Shown piece by piece: positions 8,085-17,304 of a stretch of 64,000 bases of DNA. The notes below the pieces were generated by a model, which was not told the origin of the DNA, ran no database searches, and saw only the letters and a program-made list of their open reading frames with translations. Origin of the DNA: Devosia psychrophila (GTDB lineage Bacteria > Pseudomonadota > Alphaproteobacteria > Rhizobiales > Devosiaceae). The position numbers were made by a program, and so were the translations under genes. The number at the start of each line of letters is the position of its first letter. Position 1 is the first letter of the stretch. Location: assembly GCF_000971275.1 (NCBI RefSeq), contig NZ_LAPV01000093.1:1-64000 (forward strand). The letters run 5' to 3'.

Positions 8085-10967
8085 TTACTTCGCCAGTTGC
8101 GCCGCCAACTGCTTGGCGAATTCCGGCGCGGTCATTGCCGCGCCGAAGGCGAAGCCCTGGCCTAGCCGGCAATCGAGCTGCTTTAAACGTTCAATTTCAC
8201 TCGGCGTTTCCACACCCTCGGCAATCACCGACAGGCCAAGTTCATGCGCCAGGGCTACGATGGCGCGAATGATCGGGACCTGCGTGTGGCCGGGCCCGCT
8301 GTTGTCATTGATGGTGACGAAATCGGCCGGGATTTTGATGGTGTCGAACGGGAACCGGTGCAAATAGCTCAGCGACGAGTGGCCGGTGCCGAAATCATCC
8401 AGCGCCAGCCCGAGCCCCATGCTGCGCAGCGCGTCGAGCATGTAAGCGGAATGTTCCGGATTGGTCATCACCTGCGACTCTGTCAGCTCCAGCTTGAGAT
8501 GGCTGGCGATGCCCGGATTCTGCTCGATCACCGCCCGCATTTCGTTGAGCAGGTTCTTGGCCGCCAGCTGGCTGGGCGACATGTTGACCGAGATGAAGAA
8601 CTCTTCGGACAGGCCGGGCATTGTCGTCATCCAGTCACGCATCTGGAATGCCGCCTGTTCGAAGGCGATGCGTCCCAGGCGCTCAATTTGGCCTGAACGT
8701 TCGGCAAGTGCGATGAATTCGGTTGGCGCCACTGGGCCGCGCGTCGGGTGCAGCCAGCGCATCAGCGCCTCGGCTCCGGCGATCTTGCCCGAAATCATGT
8801 CCATGACGGGCTGGAACTGTACCTGCAATTCGCCCTGCGACATGCCGCGTTCGAGGTCTTCCTCGCTGGCGCGGTTGTAGGCGGCAATGGAACGGGCCGA
8901 GGCGCGATAGGCCTCAATGCGATCGCCGCCCAGCCGCTTGGCGTAGTACATCGCCAGTTCGGCATCGCGCAGCACATCAGCGGCGGTGGCCGGATTGCTG
9001 TCGTAGATGGTGACGCCGATGGAAGCCGACAGCGTCAGGTCGCGGTCGCCGAAATTGAACGGTGCCTTCAGCGCCTTGCGTATCTGCTCGGCGGTCTCGG
9101 CAATCTTGCCGGCGGCCTGTTCGGAGGCGAGGATCACTGCAAACTGGTCGCCAGTGACGCGGGCAACGGTATCCAGTGGCCGCATGATGCGGGCAATGCG
9201 GCGTGAAATCGCCAGCAGCACCGAATCGGCCGCCGAATGACCGATGCGCTCTTCGAGCTCCATGAAGCGGTCGATATCGATCAGGAACACCGCAGGCTTG
9301 GTGCCGCCGGGCGTGCGGGCCCGCACCAGGGCGCGCTCCAGCCGGTCTAGGAACAGCATGCGGTTGGGCAGGCCGGTCAGGCTGTCGTGCACGGCGTCAT
9401 GCAGCAGCCGTTCGCGCGAGGCGCGGTCTTCGGTGACGTCCTGTAGAGTGCCGACGATGCGGTTGACCTGGCCGTCGCCGCCCAGCACTGGCTTCACCCG
9501 CATGCGGAAGCTGCGATAGCTGCCATCGTGGCTGGCGATGCGCATGTCGGCGGAAACCTTGCCGCGGCGCAGTTCGACCAGCGTATCGAAGGCAGTGCGG
9601 AAGCGGTCGCGGTCGTCGGGATGGACGCGGTCGAGCCAGCGCTTGATGGCGCCGCGCAAGGCACCACGCTTCTCGCCTAGGCGCGTCGCCAGTTCGTCGC
9701 TGACCGAAACGCGGTCTCGCTCGATATTCCAGTCGAAGACGAAGTCGCCCGAGCCGGTCAGCGCCAAGGCGCGGCGCTCGACTTCCGACAGCGTGCCGAT
9801 CGACACCTGCCCTTCCGAGAAGGCGTGCTGCACCGCGGTAAAGCCGAGCAACATGACGATAAGCACGAGGCCGCCACCCACGGCGGGCTGCGCCACATCG
9901 TTGGAGACCTGGCCGGATAGCACCAGCCAGGAATAGAACAGCCAGGCAATCAGGATGATCCATGTCGGCACCAGCAGCACAGCGCGATCATAGCCGCGCA
10001 AAGCCAGCAGCAGGATCAGGAAAAAGCCGGAGACGCCGAGCAGCGCCAGCACCAGCCGCGCGATCGAGGCCGCGATGGCAGGCTGGAAAAAGGCAAAGCC
10101 GAACAGCGCCAGAAAAAGTGCCGCCAGCCCAAGCGCCAGATGGATGAAGCGCAGATGCCATCGGTGCAGATTGAGATAGATGAACAGAAATCCGGCCAGG
10201 GTCGTCGCTATGCCCGCCTCCGCCGCAGCACGCAGAGGTTGCACGCCGCCCGCCGGCAGGCCGAGAATTCGTCCCAGCACGCCAAAATCGATCAGCAGAT
10301 AGGCCAACACGGCCCAGGCAAAGGCCGCCGTGGCAGGGAACACGCCGCGCCCCTTAACCACGAACATGATGGTGAGAAATATCGCAGCCAGCGAGGCGAC
10401 GCCCAGTACCACGCCGCGGAACAGCGTGAACGAGTTCACGTAGTCGCGGTACGCGTTGGGCTGCCACAAATACAGCTCGGGCAGTTCGGCGCCGGCCAGT
10501 TCGGCCACGAAGGTCACCGTGGCGCCGGGGTCGAGCGTGACTTCGAACACGTCGGCTTCACTGTCGACCAGGCGCACCGGACGAATGCCAGCGCTCGGGG
10601 TAAGGGCGCTAAGCCGTTCATCACCCAGATCGGGCTGGAAAATGCCGGAGCCCGGCAGGCGGAAGAATGGCGCGACGAGCAGGCGCTCGATCTGTTGGTC
10701 GCCTTCGTTGCGCAAGGCGAACAGTGCAAAGTTGGGCGTAGTGCCCTGCTGGCTGGCCAAAACTTCGATGCGACGGATGATGCCGTCTTCACCCGGAGCA
10801 GTGGATAACTGCACGCGTCCCTCTGGACCGGGTTGGATCTCTACCACGTCGCTCAGATTGACGGCGTTGACGTCTTCTGGGACGGAGATGACTTCAAAAG
10901 CGGCGGCTGGGGCCATGGCGCCCAGCGCGAACGCAAGACACATCGCAAGTGCAAAGAGGTGGCGCAT
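8085..10967 (-). CDS. Membrane sensor with PAS, degenerate GGDEF and EAL domains
   Basis: A 960-residue protein for cyclic di-GMP turnover. It has a signal peptide (about 1-23), a periplasmic beta-rich domain (24-175), a block of about seven membrane helices (178-395) like the 7TMR-DISM type, a PAS domain (about 405-515), GGDEF (about 530-690) and EAL (about 710-950). The cyclase motif at residues 605-609 reads TGDQF instead of GGDEF, so cyclase activity is doubtful. The EAL part keeps EALMRW (732), LELTES, DDFGTG (856) and EGVET (917), so phosphodiesterase activity is likely. The last gene of the minus-strand run that begins at the cytochrome oxidase operon. Confidence 0.9.
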   Translation of the reverse strand: MRHLFALAMCLAFALGAMAPAAAFEVISVPEDVNAVNLSDVVEIQPGPEGRVQLSTAPGEDGIIRRIEVLASQQGTTPNFALFALRNEGDQQIERLLVAPFFRLPGSGIFQPDLGDERLSALTPSAGIRPVRLVDSEADVFEVTLDPGATVTFVAELAGAELPELYLWQPNAYRDYVNSFTLFRGVVLGVASLAAIFLTIMFVVKGRGVFPATAAFAWAVLAYLLIDFGVLGRILGLPAGGVQPLRAAAEAGIATTLAGFLFIYLNLHRWHLRFIHLALGLAALFLALFGFAFFQPAIAASIARLVLALLGVSGFFLILLLALRGYDRAVLLVPTWIILIAWLFYSWLVLSGQVSNDVAQPAVGGGLVLIVMLLGFTAVQHAFSEGQVSIGTLSEVERRALALTGSGDFVFDWNIERDRVSVSDELATRLGEKRGALRGAIKRWLDRVHPDDRDRFRTAFDTLVELRRGKVSADMRIASHDGSYRSFRMRVKPVLGGDGQVNRIVGTLQDVTEDRASRERLLHDAVHDSLTGLPNRMLFLDRLERALVRARTPGGTKPAVFLIDIDRFMELEERIGHSAADSVLLAISRRIARIMRPLDTVARVTGDQFAVILASEQAAGKIAETAEQIRKALKAPFNFGDRDLTLSASIGVTIYDSNPATAADVLRDAELAMYYAKRLGGDRIEAYRASARSIAAYNRASEEDLERGMSQGELQVQFQPVMDMISGKIAGAEALMRWLHPTRGPVAPTEFIALAERSGQIERLGRIAFEQAAFQMRDWMTTMPGLSEEFFISVNMSPSQLAAKNLLNEMRAVIEQNPGIASHLKLELTESQVMTNPEHSAYMLDALRSMGLGLALDDFGTGHSSLSYLHRFPFDTIKIPADFVTINDNSGPGHTQVPIIRAIVALAHELGLSVIAEGVETPSEIERLKQLDCRLGQGFAFGAAMTAPEFAKQLAAQLAK

Positions 10968-11136
10968 CAGGGGCGATTATATCCTGCGATAGGCTTCATT
11001 GTGGCAACGTCCAAAGCGATGGTCGAAACAAGTGACCACACGTTGCGACGGCATCCTCTTGGCGGGAGCACGCTTTGGTAGCGGGGATTGACGCTTACGA
11101 CAAGGTTAGCAGACTGTTGCCGAATGGCCACAAGGT

Positions 11137-11748
11137 TTAAACGCGACGGCCGGTGTAGCGGCAAATCTCGTAGCGCTCCCTGGTCAGACCGAATAGCACA
11201 TGGTCTTCCCAGCGGCCGTCGATCTGCAGGTAGCTCTCGGAAAACCCTTCCTCGACGAAGTGGTTTTTTTCCAGCACGCGGCGAGACGGTACATTTCCCG
11301 GCAGGAAAGCCGCATGGATTCGATGCAGGTCGAGGGTGTCGAACACGAATGGCAAGCTGGCGGCGACCGCCTCGCTCATCAGGCCCTTGCCGGCAAACTG
11401 CTGGCCCATCCAATAGCCCAGGTTGACGAATTGGGCTGCTCTGCGCCGAATATTGGACAGCGTTACGCCGCCCACCAGCGTTTGCTGGCCGCCATCGGTC
11501 AGGAAAATGAAGAAGGAGTAGTCTGTCCCCTCCTCCGCCTCTACGCGAGCGCGCTTGACCCGCATGGCGAAGACGCGGCGCCCCAGATCGGCTTCAGTCC
11601 AGCGCGGCTCGAACGGCTTCAGGAAATCGCGGCTGGAATGCCGCAGCTGGTACCAGGCATCGTAATCGCTCATCTGCGGCAGGCGCAGCATGACGCGCTG
11701 CCCGCGCAGCGCGATCGGGGGAGCGGAGGATGACCAGGGCCACAGCAT
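11137..11748 (-). CDS. rimJ: GNAT family N-acetyltransferase, RimJ/RimL type
   Basis: A 203-residue acetyltransferase. The RimJ-type core is seen in IALRGQRVMLRLPQMSDYDA, the acetyl-CoA loop region NLGYWMGQQFAGKGLMSEAV and the C-terminal HRIHAAFLPGNVPSRRVLEKN. These enzymes use acetyl-CoA to modify N-termini of ribosomal proteins or small amines; the substrate cannot be read from the sequence. It starts 15 bases after the M16 peptidase gene on the same strand. This thrC-peptidase-acetyltransferase order is common in the order Hyphomicrobiales. The exact RimJ assignment is by family resemblance only. Confidence 0.85.
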   Translation of the reverse strand: MLWPWSSSAPPIALRGQRVMLRLPQMSDYDAWYQLRHSSRDFLKPFEPRWTEADLGRRVFAMRVKRARVEAEEGTDYSFFIFLTDGGQQTLVGGVTLSNIRRRAAQFVNLGYWMGQQFAGKGLMSEAVAASLPFVFDTLDLHRIHAAFLPGNVPSRRVLEKNHFVEEGFSESYLQIDGRWEDHVLFGLTRERYEICRYTGRRV

Positions 11749-11763
11749 GTTGGAATAGTGGCC

Positions 11764-13026
11764 TCAGCGCTTCAGGTAGTCGCTGATGGCGCCCAGATCG
11801 GGCAGATTGCCGATTGGCCCGATACCCGCTACCGTTGGCAATCCTTGCGTGAAAATCCGTTCGGCCACTTCCTGCACGCGCTGGGTGGTGATCGCATTGA
11901 TGCGTTCCACCGTCTCCAGCATCGGAATGGGGCGGCCCCACAGGATCTGCTGGCGGGCAAGCTGTCCGGCGCGTGCCGACGGGCTTTCCAGTGACATCAG
12001 CAGGCCTGCGCGGATCTGGTTGCGGACGCGGATCACTTCGTCGTCCGTGATGCTTTCAGTTGCGCGCTTGAGCTCGTCGAGCACCACGGGGACCAGGTCG
12101 GCCACCTCATCCTCGCCAGTCGCTGCCGCAACGCCGAACACGCCGCTATCGGCGAAAGCCCAGTGGAAGGAATAAACCGAGTAGCACAGGCCGCGCTTCT
12201 CACGGACTTCCTGGAACAGGCGCGAGCTCATGCCGCCGCCCAAAATCGAAGCCAGCACCTGCGCTGCATAGAAGCCATCAGCATTATAGGCACGGCCTTC
12301 AAAGCCGATAACAATGTGGGCCTGCTCGTGTTCGGAGATCAGCCGCTCTTCGCCACCCTGATACTCGGCGCGCTGCGGCGCCGGGGCGCCATTGAGTTTG
12401 AGGTCGGCAAAACGTTCGCGCGCCACTTCGACCAAGCCTTCATGATCGACGCTGCCGGCGGCGGCGATGACCATGTGGTCGCCGACATAGTTGCGGTTCA
12501 TGTATTTGCGGACGGTGTCGGAGGTGATGTCGCGCACCGAATCGACTGTGCCCAGAATGGTGCGCCCGATCGGCTGGGTCGGGAAGGCCGCGGCTTGGAA
12601 CAGGTCGAAGACATGATCGTCAGGGTTGTCGCGAGCCGCGCCGATTTCCTGGACGATGACCTGCTTTTCGCGGGTCAGTTCGTCTTCGTCGAACAAGGAA
12701 TTTTGCAGAATGTCCGACAGGATATCGGCGGCCAGCACCACATCGTCCTTCAGCACGCGGGCGAAATAGCCAGTGTGCTCGATCGAGGTCGCGGCATTGA
12801 GATCGCCACCCACATTCTCGATGGCTTCGGCAATCTGCAACGAGGTGCGTGAGGTGGTGCCCTTGAAGGCCATGTGCTCGAGCAGGTGCGAAATGCCATG
12901 CTCATTCTTGCGCTCGCTGCGGGCGCCGGCTTTCACCCAGACGCCGAGCGATGCACTTTCCAGATGCGGCATGTCGTCGGTGAGCACCACCATGCCGTTG
13001 TCCAGGGTCGTCGATTGTACGCTCAC
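11764..13026 (-). CDS. M16 family zinc peptidase (mitochondrial processing peptidase-like)
   Basis: A 420-residue metallopeptidase of the M16B group. It has the inverted zinc motif HLLEH at about residues 47-51, followed by a glutamate-rich helix, and the C-terminal domain seen in SILGGGMSSRLFQEVREKRGL. It is the bacterial counterpart of the mitochondrial processing peptidase beta subunit. I chose the GTG at 13026 because GAGGAG on the minus strand lies 7 bases upstream; the longer frame adds 15 residues without family support. Upstream is thrC (54 bases), downstream the acetyltransferase gene. Confidence 0.92.
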   Translation of the reverse strand: MSVQSTTLDNGMVVLTDDMPHLESASLGVWVKAGARSERKNEHGISHLLEHMAFKGTTSRTSLQIAEAIENVGGDLNAATSIEHTGYFARVLKDDVVLAADILSDILQNSLFDEDELTREKQVIVQEIGAARDNPDDHVFDLFQAAAFPTQPIGRTILGTVDSVRDITSDTVRKYMNRNYVGDHMVIAAAGSVDHEGLVEVARERFADLKLNGAPAPQRAEYQGGEERLISEHEQAHIVIGFEGRAYNADGFYAAQVLASILGGGMSSRLFQEVREKRGLCYSVYSFHWAFADSGVFGVAAATGEDEVADLVPVVLDELKRATESITDDEVIRVRNQIRAGLLMSLESPSARAGQLARQQILWGRPIPMLETVERINAITTQRVQEVAERIFTQGLPTVAGIGPIGNLPDLGAISDYLKR

Positions 13027-13080
13027 GCTAGGCTCCTCCCCGAGGCCTGGCGGTCGTGCGACCGCCGGCACCCGAATGCG

Positions 13081-14475
13081 TCAGGCAGCGCGCGTACGCG
13101 CTGAAATGAAATCTTCGACCGCAGACTGGTCGTTGGCAAGGACGCTGAAGCGTTCCTCGCGCGCATGCAAATCGGCTAGCCAGGTCGGAAGCGATGGTTC
13201 AAACCCAGTCGCTTCGTGCACGGCGGCCGGAAATTTTGCCGGATGGGCGGTGCCAAGGGTAATCATCGGCGTCGCGCCATGGGCCTGATGACGGGCAACG
13301 CTGACGCCGACCGCTGTATGCGGATCGAGCAGATAGCCCGCCGCCTTCAGCGTCATCGAAATCGTCGCCTTGGTCTCGGCCTCGCCGGCAGTGCCGGCAG
13401 CGAAGTCGCGGCGGATGGCGGCCAGTGCGTTGTCGGGCACGGCAAAACCGCCCGATTGCTTGAGGCCGTCCATCATGCGCAAAACGGCCGATGCATCGCG
13501 CCCGGCGCTCTCGAACAGCAGGCGTTCAAAATTGGACGAGATCTGGATGTCCATCGATGGGCTGATGGTGGTTGCCACGCCGTTCATTTCGTAGCGGCCG
13601 GTGTCGATGGTGCGGCGAAGGATGTCGTTGGCGTTGGTGGCGATGATCAGCTTTTCGATCGGCAGGCCCATGGCCTTGGCGCAATAGCCAGCAAAGACGT
13701 CGCCGAAATTACCGGTCGGCACGGTGAAACTGACCTTGCGATGCGCGCTACCAAGCGAAACCGCCGCGGTGAAGTAATAGACGATCTGCGCGACGATGCG
13801 GCCCCAGTTGATTGAGTTGACGCCCGACAGGCGTACGCGGTCACGGAACTTGTGGTTGTTGAACATCGCCTTGACGATATTCTGGCAGTCATCGAACGTG
13901 CCATCCACGGCGATATTGTGGACGTTGGGGTCGAGCACCGTGGTCATCTGCCGGCGCTGCACCACCGAGGTGCGGCCCTGCGGATGCAGGATGAAAATGT
14001 CTGTGGTGTCGCGGCCGCGGAACGCTTCGATGGCAGCAGAGCCGGTGTCGCCCGAGGTGGCGCCGACGATGGTCGCCTTGAGGCTCCGCTCGAGCAGGAT
14101 GTGGTCCATCACCCGGCTGAGGAACTGCATGGCGACGTCCTTGAACGCCAGGGTCGGCCCGTGGAACAGCTCCAGTACGAAGTGATTTGGCTCAAGCTCG
14201 ACCAGCGGCGTCACCGACGGATGGCGGAACACGGCATAAGATTCGTTGAGGATGGCCTTGAGCTTGGCGGGCGCGATTTCGTCGCCGACGAAGCGACTGA
14301 TGATTGCATAGGCCACGTCGGCATAAGGCTTGCCGGCAAAACTGGCGATTTCGTCGGCGCTGATCTGGGGCCAGGTCTGGGGCACATATAGCCCGCCATC
14401 GGAAGCCAGACCCGCCAGAAGTGCGTCGGAGAAGCCAAGCACGGGCGCCTGGCCGCGCGTAGAGACAAACTGCAT
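13081..14475 (-). CDS. thrC: Threonine synthase
   Basis: A 464-residue PLP enzyme that converts O-phosphohomoserine to threonine. The PLP lysine is Lys112 in GPTLAFKDVAMQFL. VGATSGDTGSAAIEAFRGR and TVPTGNFGDVFAGYCAKAMG form the phosphate and cofactor sites. It belongs to the long type used by enterics, fungi and alphaproteobacteria, with normal length. It sits between SURF1 and the M16 peptidase gene on the minus strand, 69 bases after the SURF1 stop. Confidence 0.96.
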   Translation of the reverse strand: MQFVSTRGQAPVLGFSDALLAGLASDGGLYVPQTWPQISADEIASFAGKPYADVAYAIISRFVGDEIAPAKLKAILNESYAVFRHPSVTPLVELEPNHFVLELFHGPTLAFKDVAMQFLSRVMDHILLERSLKATIVGATSGDTGSAAIEAFRGRDTTDIFILHPQGRTSVVQRRQMTTVLDPNVHNIAVDGTFDDCQNIVKAMFNNHKFRDRVRLSGVNSINWGRIVAQIVYYFTAAVSLGSAHRKVSFTVPTGNFGDVFAGYCAKAMGLPIEKLIIATNANDILRRTIDTGRYEMNGVATTISPSMDIQISSNFERLLFESAGRDASAVLRMMDGLKQSGGFAVPDNALAAIRRDFAAGTAGEAETKATISMTLKAAGYLLDPHTAVGVSVARHQAHGATPMITLGTAHPAKFPAAVHEATGFEPSLPTWLADLHAREERFSVLANDQSAVEDFISARTRAA

Positions 14476-14544
14476 TCGGGAAAAGTGCCCTTTTAGAATT
14501 GTTGCAACCTAGTCAAACAGGCGCTGAACCGCAAGTTTGCTGGC

Positions 14545-15303
14545 TCAGCCCTTGCGGTCTGACCGTTCACGAATGATCCAGAAGCCCAGCATGACCACTG
14601 CGACGATGGCAAAGCCGTACCAAGTGTAGGCATAGCCGAGATGGTTGTTGGGGAATTCGACGACGGTCTCGCCGCCCTGCGGAAGCTCGCCGGGAGCGCT
14701 GGCGGGTAGATCGACGTAGAAGGGCGCAATGGGCGCCAGCGCCGGATCGACCATGGCGGCAAGTCGCACCGGGTCGCGCACCCATTCGATGCGGTCCGAG
14801 GTATTGGGGCCGGGCGTCACGAAGCCGGCCTTTTCGCCGGGACGGAACAGGCCGGAAATGGTCACCTGTGCATCGCCATTGTCGCCATCAGCTATGGCGG
14901 CTTCCTGGAAGTCTTCCGGGATGAAACCACGGTTGATGAAGACTGTGCCACCATTCGCCAGCACGAACGGCGTTACCACCCAGAAGCCGGGACCGGAAGC
15001 CGGACCGCGACCGTCGAGCAGGCTTGTAAACACCGTGACGGTCTGATTGTAGCGGAAGCTGCCGGTTAGCGAGACCGGCTGGAAGTTGAGCGCTTCGAGA
15101 TCAAGGCTTGCCCATTCGGTCGATGGCGGCACAGGAATGGGATCGGCATGCAGCCGCGCATCGACCGCCGCGATCAGCGCTTCCTTCTCGGCCAGCCGGT
15201 GCATTTGCCAGTTGCCCAGCCAGACGCAAGTGGCGGCAAGGGCCAGCATCAGCACGATGAAAGTCCAGGTCATGCCTCGGCCGAGGCGGCGCGTTTCGGT
15301 CAT
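14545..15303 (-). CDS. SURF1 family cytochrome c oxidase assembly protein
   Basis: A 252-residue inner-membrane protein with one membrane helix near each end (WTFIVLMLALAATCVWLG and YGFAIVAVVMLGFWII) and a periplasmic domain between them. GNWQMHRLAEKEALI and the TVFINRGFIPED motif mark the SURF1 family, which helps deliver heme a to subunit I. The start ATG overlaps the DUF983 stop (ATGA on the minus strand). This excludes the longer frame that begins at 15405. Confidence 0.93.
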   Translation of the reverse strand: MTETRRLGRGMTWTFIVLMLALAATCVWLGNWQMHRLAEKEALIAAVDARLHADPIPVPPSTEWASLDLEALNFQPVSLTGSFRYNQTVTVFTSLLDGRGPASGPGFWVVTPFVLANGGTVFINRGFIPEDFQEAAIADGDNGDAQVTISGLFRPGEKAGFVTPGPNTSDRIEWVRDPVRLAAMVDPALAPIAPFYVDLPASAPGELPQGGETVVEFPNNHLGYAYTWYGFAIVAVVMLGFWIIRERSDRKG

Positions 15304-15665
15304 TGGTGCCCCTCGTGGGCGTCGTGGCGATATTGCAGCGCGACCAGCACGCCCTTGAACGGCGGCAGCAGCGCCAGCGACAGGATTAGCGTCATCGGGA
15401 TCCACAGGATCAGGTGGACGTAAGGCGCCGGATTGAAAACAGCCCCCACAAATAACGCCATGACGATGATGACAGGCGCGACGAGGAAAATTACGAAGAT
15501 CGCCGGACCATCGCCGCTATCGGCAAACTTCAGATCGAGGCCACACTTCTCGCAGCTCGCCGCGACCTTGAGATAGCCGGAGAACAGCTTGCCCTCGCCG
15601 CAGCGGGGGCAGCGGCATTTTAGACCGGTCAGGATAGGTGAGGGCTGGACCAAGCTGGTCTCCAA
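15300..15665 (-). CDS. DUF983 family membrane protein
   Basis: A 121-residue protein with an N-terminal zinc-ribbon-like pair of CxxC motifs (CRCPRCGEGKLF and CEKCGLDLKFA) and two membrane helices (IFVIFLVAPVIIVMALFVG and LILWIPMTLILSLALL). DUF983 genes commonly sit in cytochrome oxidase operons of alphaproteobacteria, as here between ctaE and SURF1, but no function is assigned. The start appears to be TTG at 15665; no ATG is available near the conserved N-terminus. It is translationally coupled to SURF1. Confidence 0.88.
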   Translation of the reverse strand: METSLVQPSPILTGLKCRCPRCGEGKLFSGYLKVAASCEKCGLDLKFADSGDGPAIFVIFLVAPVIIVMALFVGAVFNPAPYVHLILWIPMTLILSLALLPPFKGVLVALQYRHDAHEGHQ

Positions 15666-15672
15666 TAGGATA

Positions 15673-15697
15673 GGGGCGCAGCTTGCCGCTGCGCCCC
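15673..15697 (-). other. Strong intercistronic hairpin after ctaE
   Basis: A perfect 10-bp stem (GGGGCGCAGC at 15673-15682, GCTGCGCCCC at 15688-15697) with a 5-base loop in the 54-base gap between ctaE and the DUF983 gene. It lacks a T-run, so it is more likely an RNA stability or attenuation element than a full terminator. Confidence 0.7.
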
Positions 15698-15719
15698 GTC
15701 GAAGTTATTTTCCGTTGAA

Positions 15720-16553
15720 TTAGTGTTGGATTGCCACGCCCCAGCTGCCCCACACATAGATGGAGGCAAACAGGAACAGCCAGACCACGTCCACGAAGTG
15801 CCAGTACCAAGCGGCAAATTCGAAGCCGATGTGACGTTCGGGGGTAAAGTCGCCGCGCATGGCGCGGACGAGGCAAACCAACAGGAACACGGTACCGATG
15901 AAGACGTGGAAGCCGTGAAGTCCCGTCGCCATGAAGAACGTGGCGCCATACATATTTCCGGAGAAGCTGAATGCAGCCTCGCTGTATTCCAGCATCTGGA
16001 CGGCGGTAAATACGGCGCCGAGCAACACGGTGAGGACCAGGCCCCACTTCAGGCCATCGCGGTCGTTCTCGAGCAGCGCGTGATGCGCCCAGGTCACCGT
16101 GGTGCCCGAGGTCAGCAGCAGCAGCGTATTGAACAGCGGCAGGTGGAACGGGTCGAACAGTTCGACGCCAGTCGGCGGCCAGATGCCGCCGGTGGCGGCA
16201 ACTCGAGCATATTGTTGAACGTCATCAAGGCGGAAGAAGCCGTCGAAATAGGCCCAGAAGAAGCCGAAAAATACCATGATTTCGGAGGCAATGAACAGCA
16301 TCATGCCGTAGCGGTGATGCATCTGGACGACGGGTGTGTGGAAGCCCGAATTGGCTTCCTTCACCACGTCGCTCCACCATGCGTACATGGTGTACAGCAC
16401 GCCTGCGAGGCCGATGAAGAACACGAATGGCGTCCAGTGGTGCATCCAGAAGATGCCGCCCATGGCCATGATGAGGACAGAGACCGACATGACGAACGGC
16501 CACGGGCTCGGTTCGACCATGTGATAGTCATGGTTCTTGGCTAGATCGGCCAT
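15720..16553 (-). CDS. ctaE: Cytochrome c oxidase subunit III
   Basis: A 277-residue integral membrane protein with seven predicted helices, the third core subunit of the aa3-type oxidase. Typical segments are HDYHMVEPSPWPFVMSVSVL at the N-terminus, EIMVFFGFFWAYFDGFF, LLLTSGTTVTWAHHALL and GLHGFHVFIGTVFLLVC, ending with FAAWYWHFVDVVWLFLF. Length is normal. It lies 2 bases after ctaG and is followed by a strong hairpin. Confidence 0.97.
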   Translation of the reverse strand: MADLAKNHDYHMVEPSPWPFVMSVSVLIMAMGGIFWMHHWTPFVFFIGLAGVLYTMYAWWSDVVKEANSGFHTPVVQMHHRYGMMLFIASEIMVFFGFFWAYFDGFFRLDDVQQYARVAATGGIWPPTGVELFDPFHLPLFNTLLLLTSGTTVTWAHHALLENDRDGLKWGLVLTVLLGAVFTAVQMLEYSEAAFSFSGNMYGATFFMATGLHGFHVFIGTVFLLVCLVRAMRGDFTPERHIGFEFAAWYWHFVDVVWLFLFASIYVWGSWGVAIQH

Positions 16554-16555
16554 GC

Positions 16556-17122
16556 TCAGCTTCCCTCGTTGTCTGAAGCGTAGAAGGTATAAGAGAGTGT
16601 AATCTCTTTGATGGTGTCGAGCTCTTGATTATCGTCGAGCTCGGGATCGATGAAGAACACGATAGGCATGTCCACGGTTTCGCCTGGCTGCAGCGTCTGC
16701 TCGGTGAAGCAGAAGCATTCGATCTTGTTGAAATAGACGCCTGCCCGCTCGGGCGAAACGTTGAACACGGCCATGCCGGTTATCGCCTTGTCCGAGGTAT
16801 TGGTCGCTACATAGTTCACCGTATCGACGGCGCCGATCTGGTCGGTGATGTGCGGCGCGGCCGTGACGTTCCAGGCCAGATCATTGGCCACATTGGAATC
16901 GAACCGCACGGTCATCTCGCGGTCGATGATCCCCTTGGGATTGTCGGTCGCTTGGCCGGGCGTGCCGCCGAAGCCGGTTACCTGGCAGAAGATATTGTAG
17001 AGCGGTACCGAGGCGTAGGCGAGGCCGACCATGCTGGCAGCGATAAATAGTCCAGACATAGCGACGCGCTTGTTGCGCCTGGCCATGACAGGATCGATGC
17101 CTGAATGGTGCAGGTCTGCCAT
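16556..17122 (-). CDS. ctaG: Cytochrome c oxidase assembly protein CtaG/Cox11
   Basis: A 188-residue membrane-anchored copper chaperone that helps build the CuB site of subunit I. It has one N-terminal helix (MSGLFIAASMVGLAYASVPLY), then NIFCQVTGFGGTPGQA, and the copper-binding pair in IECFCFTEQTLQPGE. The product ends with the family tail DTIKEITLSYTFY. It overlaps the CoxF-like gene upstream by one base (the ATG A is the last base of that stop), pointing to coupled translation. Confidence 0.96.
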   Translation of the reverse strand: MADLHHSGIDPVMARRNKRVAMSGLFIAASMVGLAYASVPLYNIFCQVTGFGGTPGQATDNPKGIIDREMTVRFDSNVANDLAWNVTAAPHITDQIGAVDTVNYVATNTSDKAITGMAVFNVSPERAGVYFNKIECFCFTEQTLQPGETVDMPIVFFIDPELDDNQELDTIKEITLSYTFYASDNEGS

Positions 17123-17304
17123 CAGAGCGCCCGATCAAATAGCGCCGGACCCATCTTGACGATGGTCAGCGTGTAAAAGGTGATGGCGAACAGCGCCAGC
17201 GCGATGGCCAGCGCAATCGAGCGACGACGACGCACACGAGCCTTGGCAGCAGCCACTTCGGGCGTATCGGCTTCGACGGCGCGAATTTCGTACGGTGAGC
17301 TCAT
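17122..17304 (-). CDS. Small membrane protein of the cox operon (CoxF-like)
   Basis: A 60-residue protein with a charged N-terminal half (EVAAAKARVRRRRSIA) and one membrane helix (LAIALALFAITFYTLTIVKMG). Small single-helix proteins at this place, between ctaB and ctaG, are called CoxF in related bacteria; their role in oxidase assembly is not defined. The gene shares one base with ctaB upstream and one with ctaG downstream, so all three are tightly coupled. Confidence 0.75.
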   Translation of the reverse strand: MSSPYEIRAVEADTPEVAAAKARVRRRRSIALAIALALFAITFYTLTIVKMGPALFDRAL

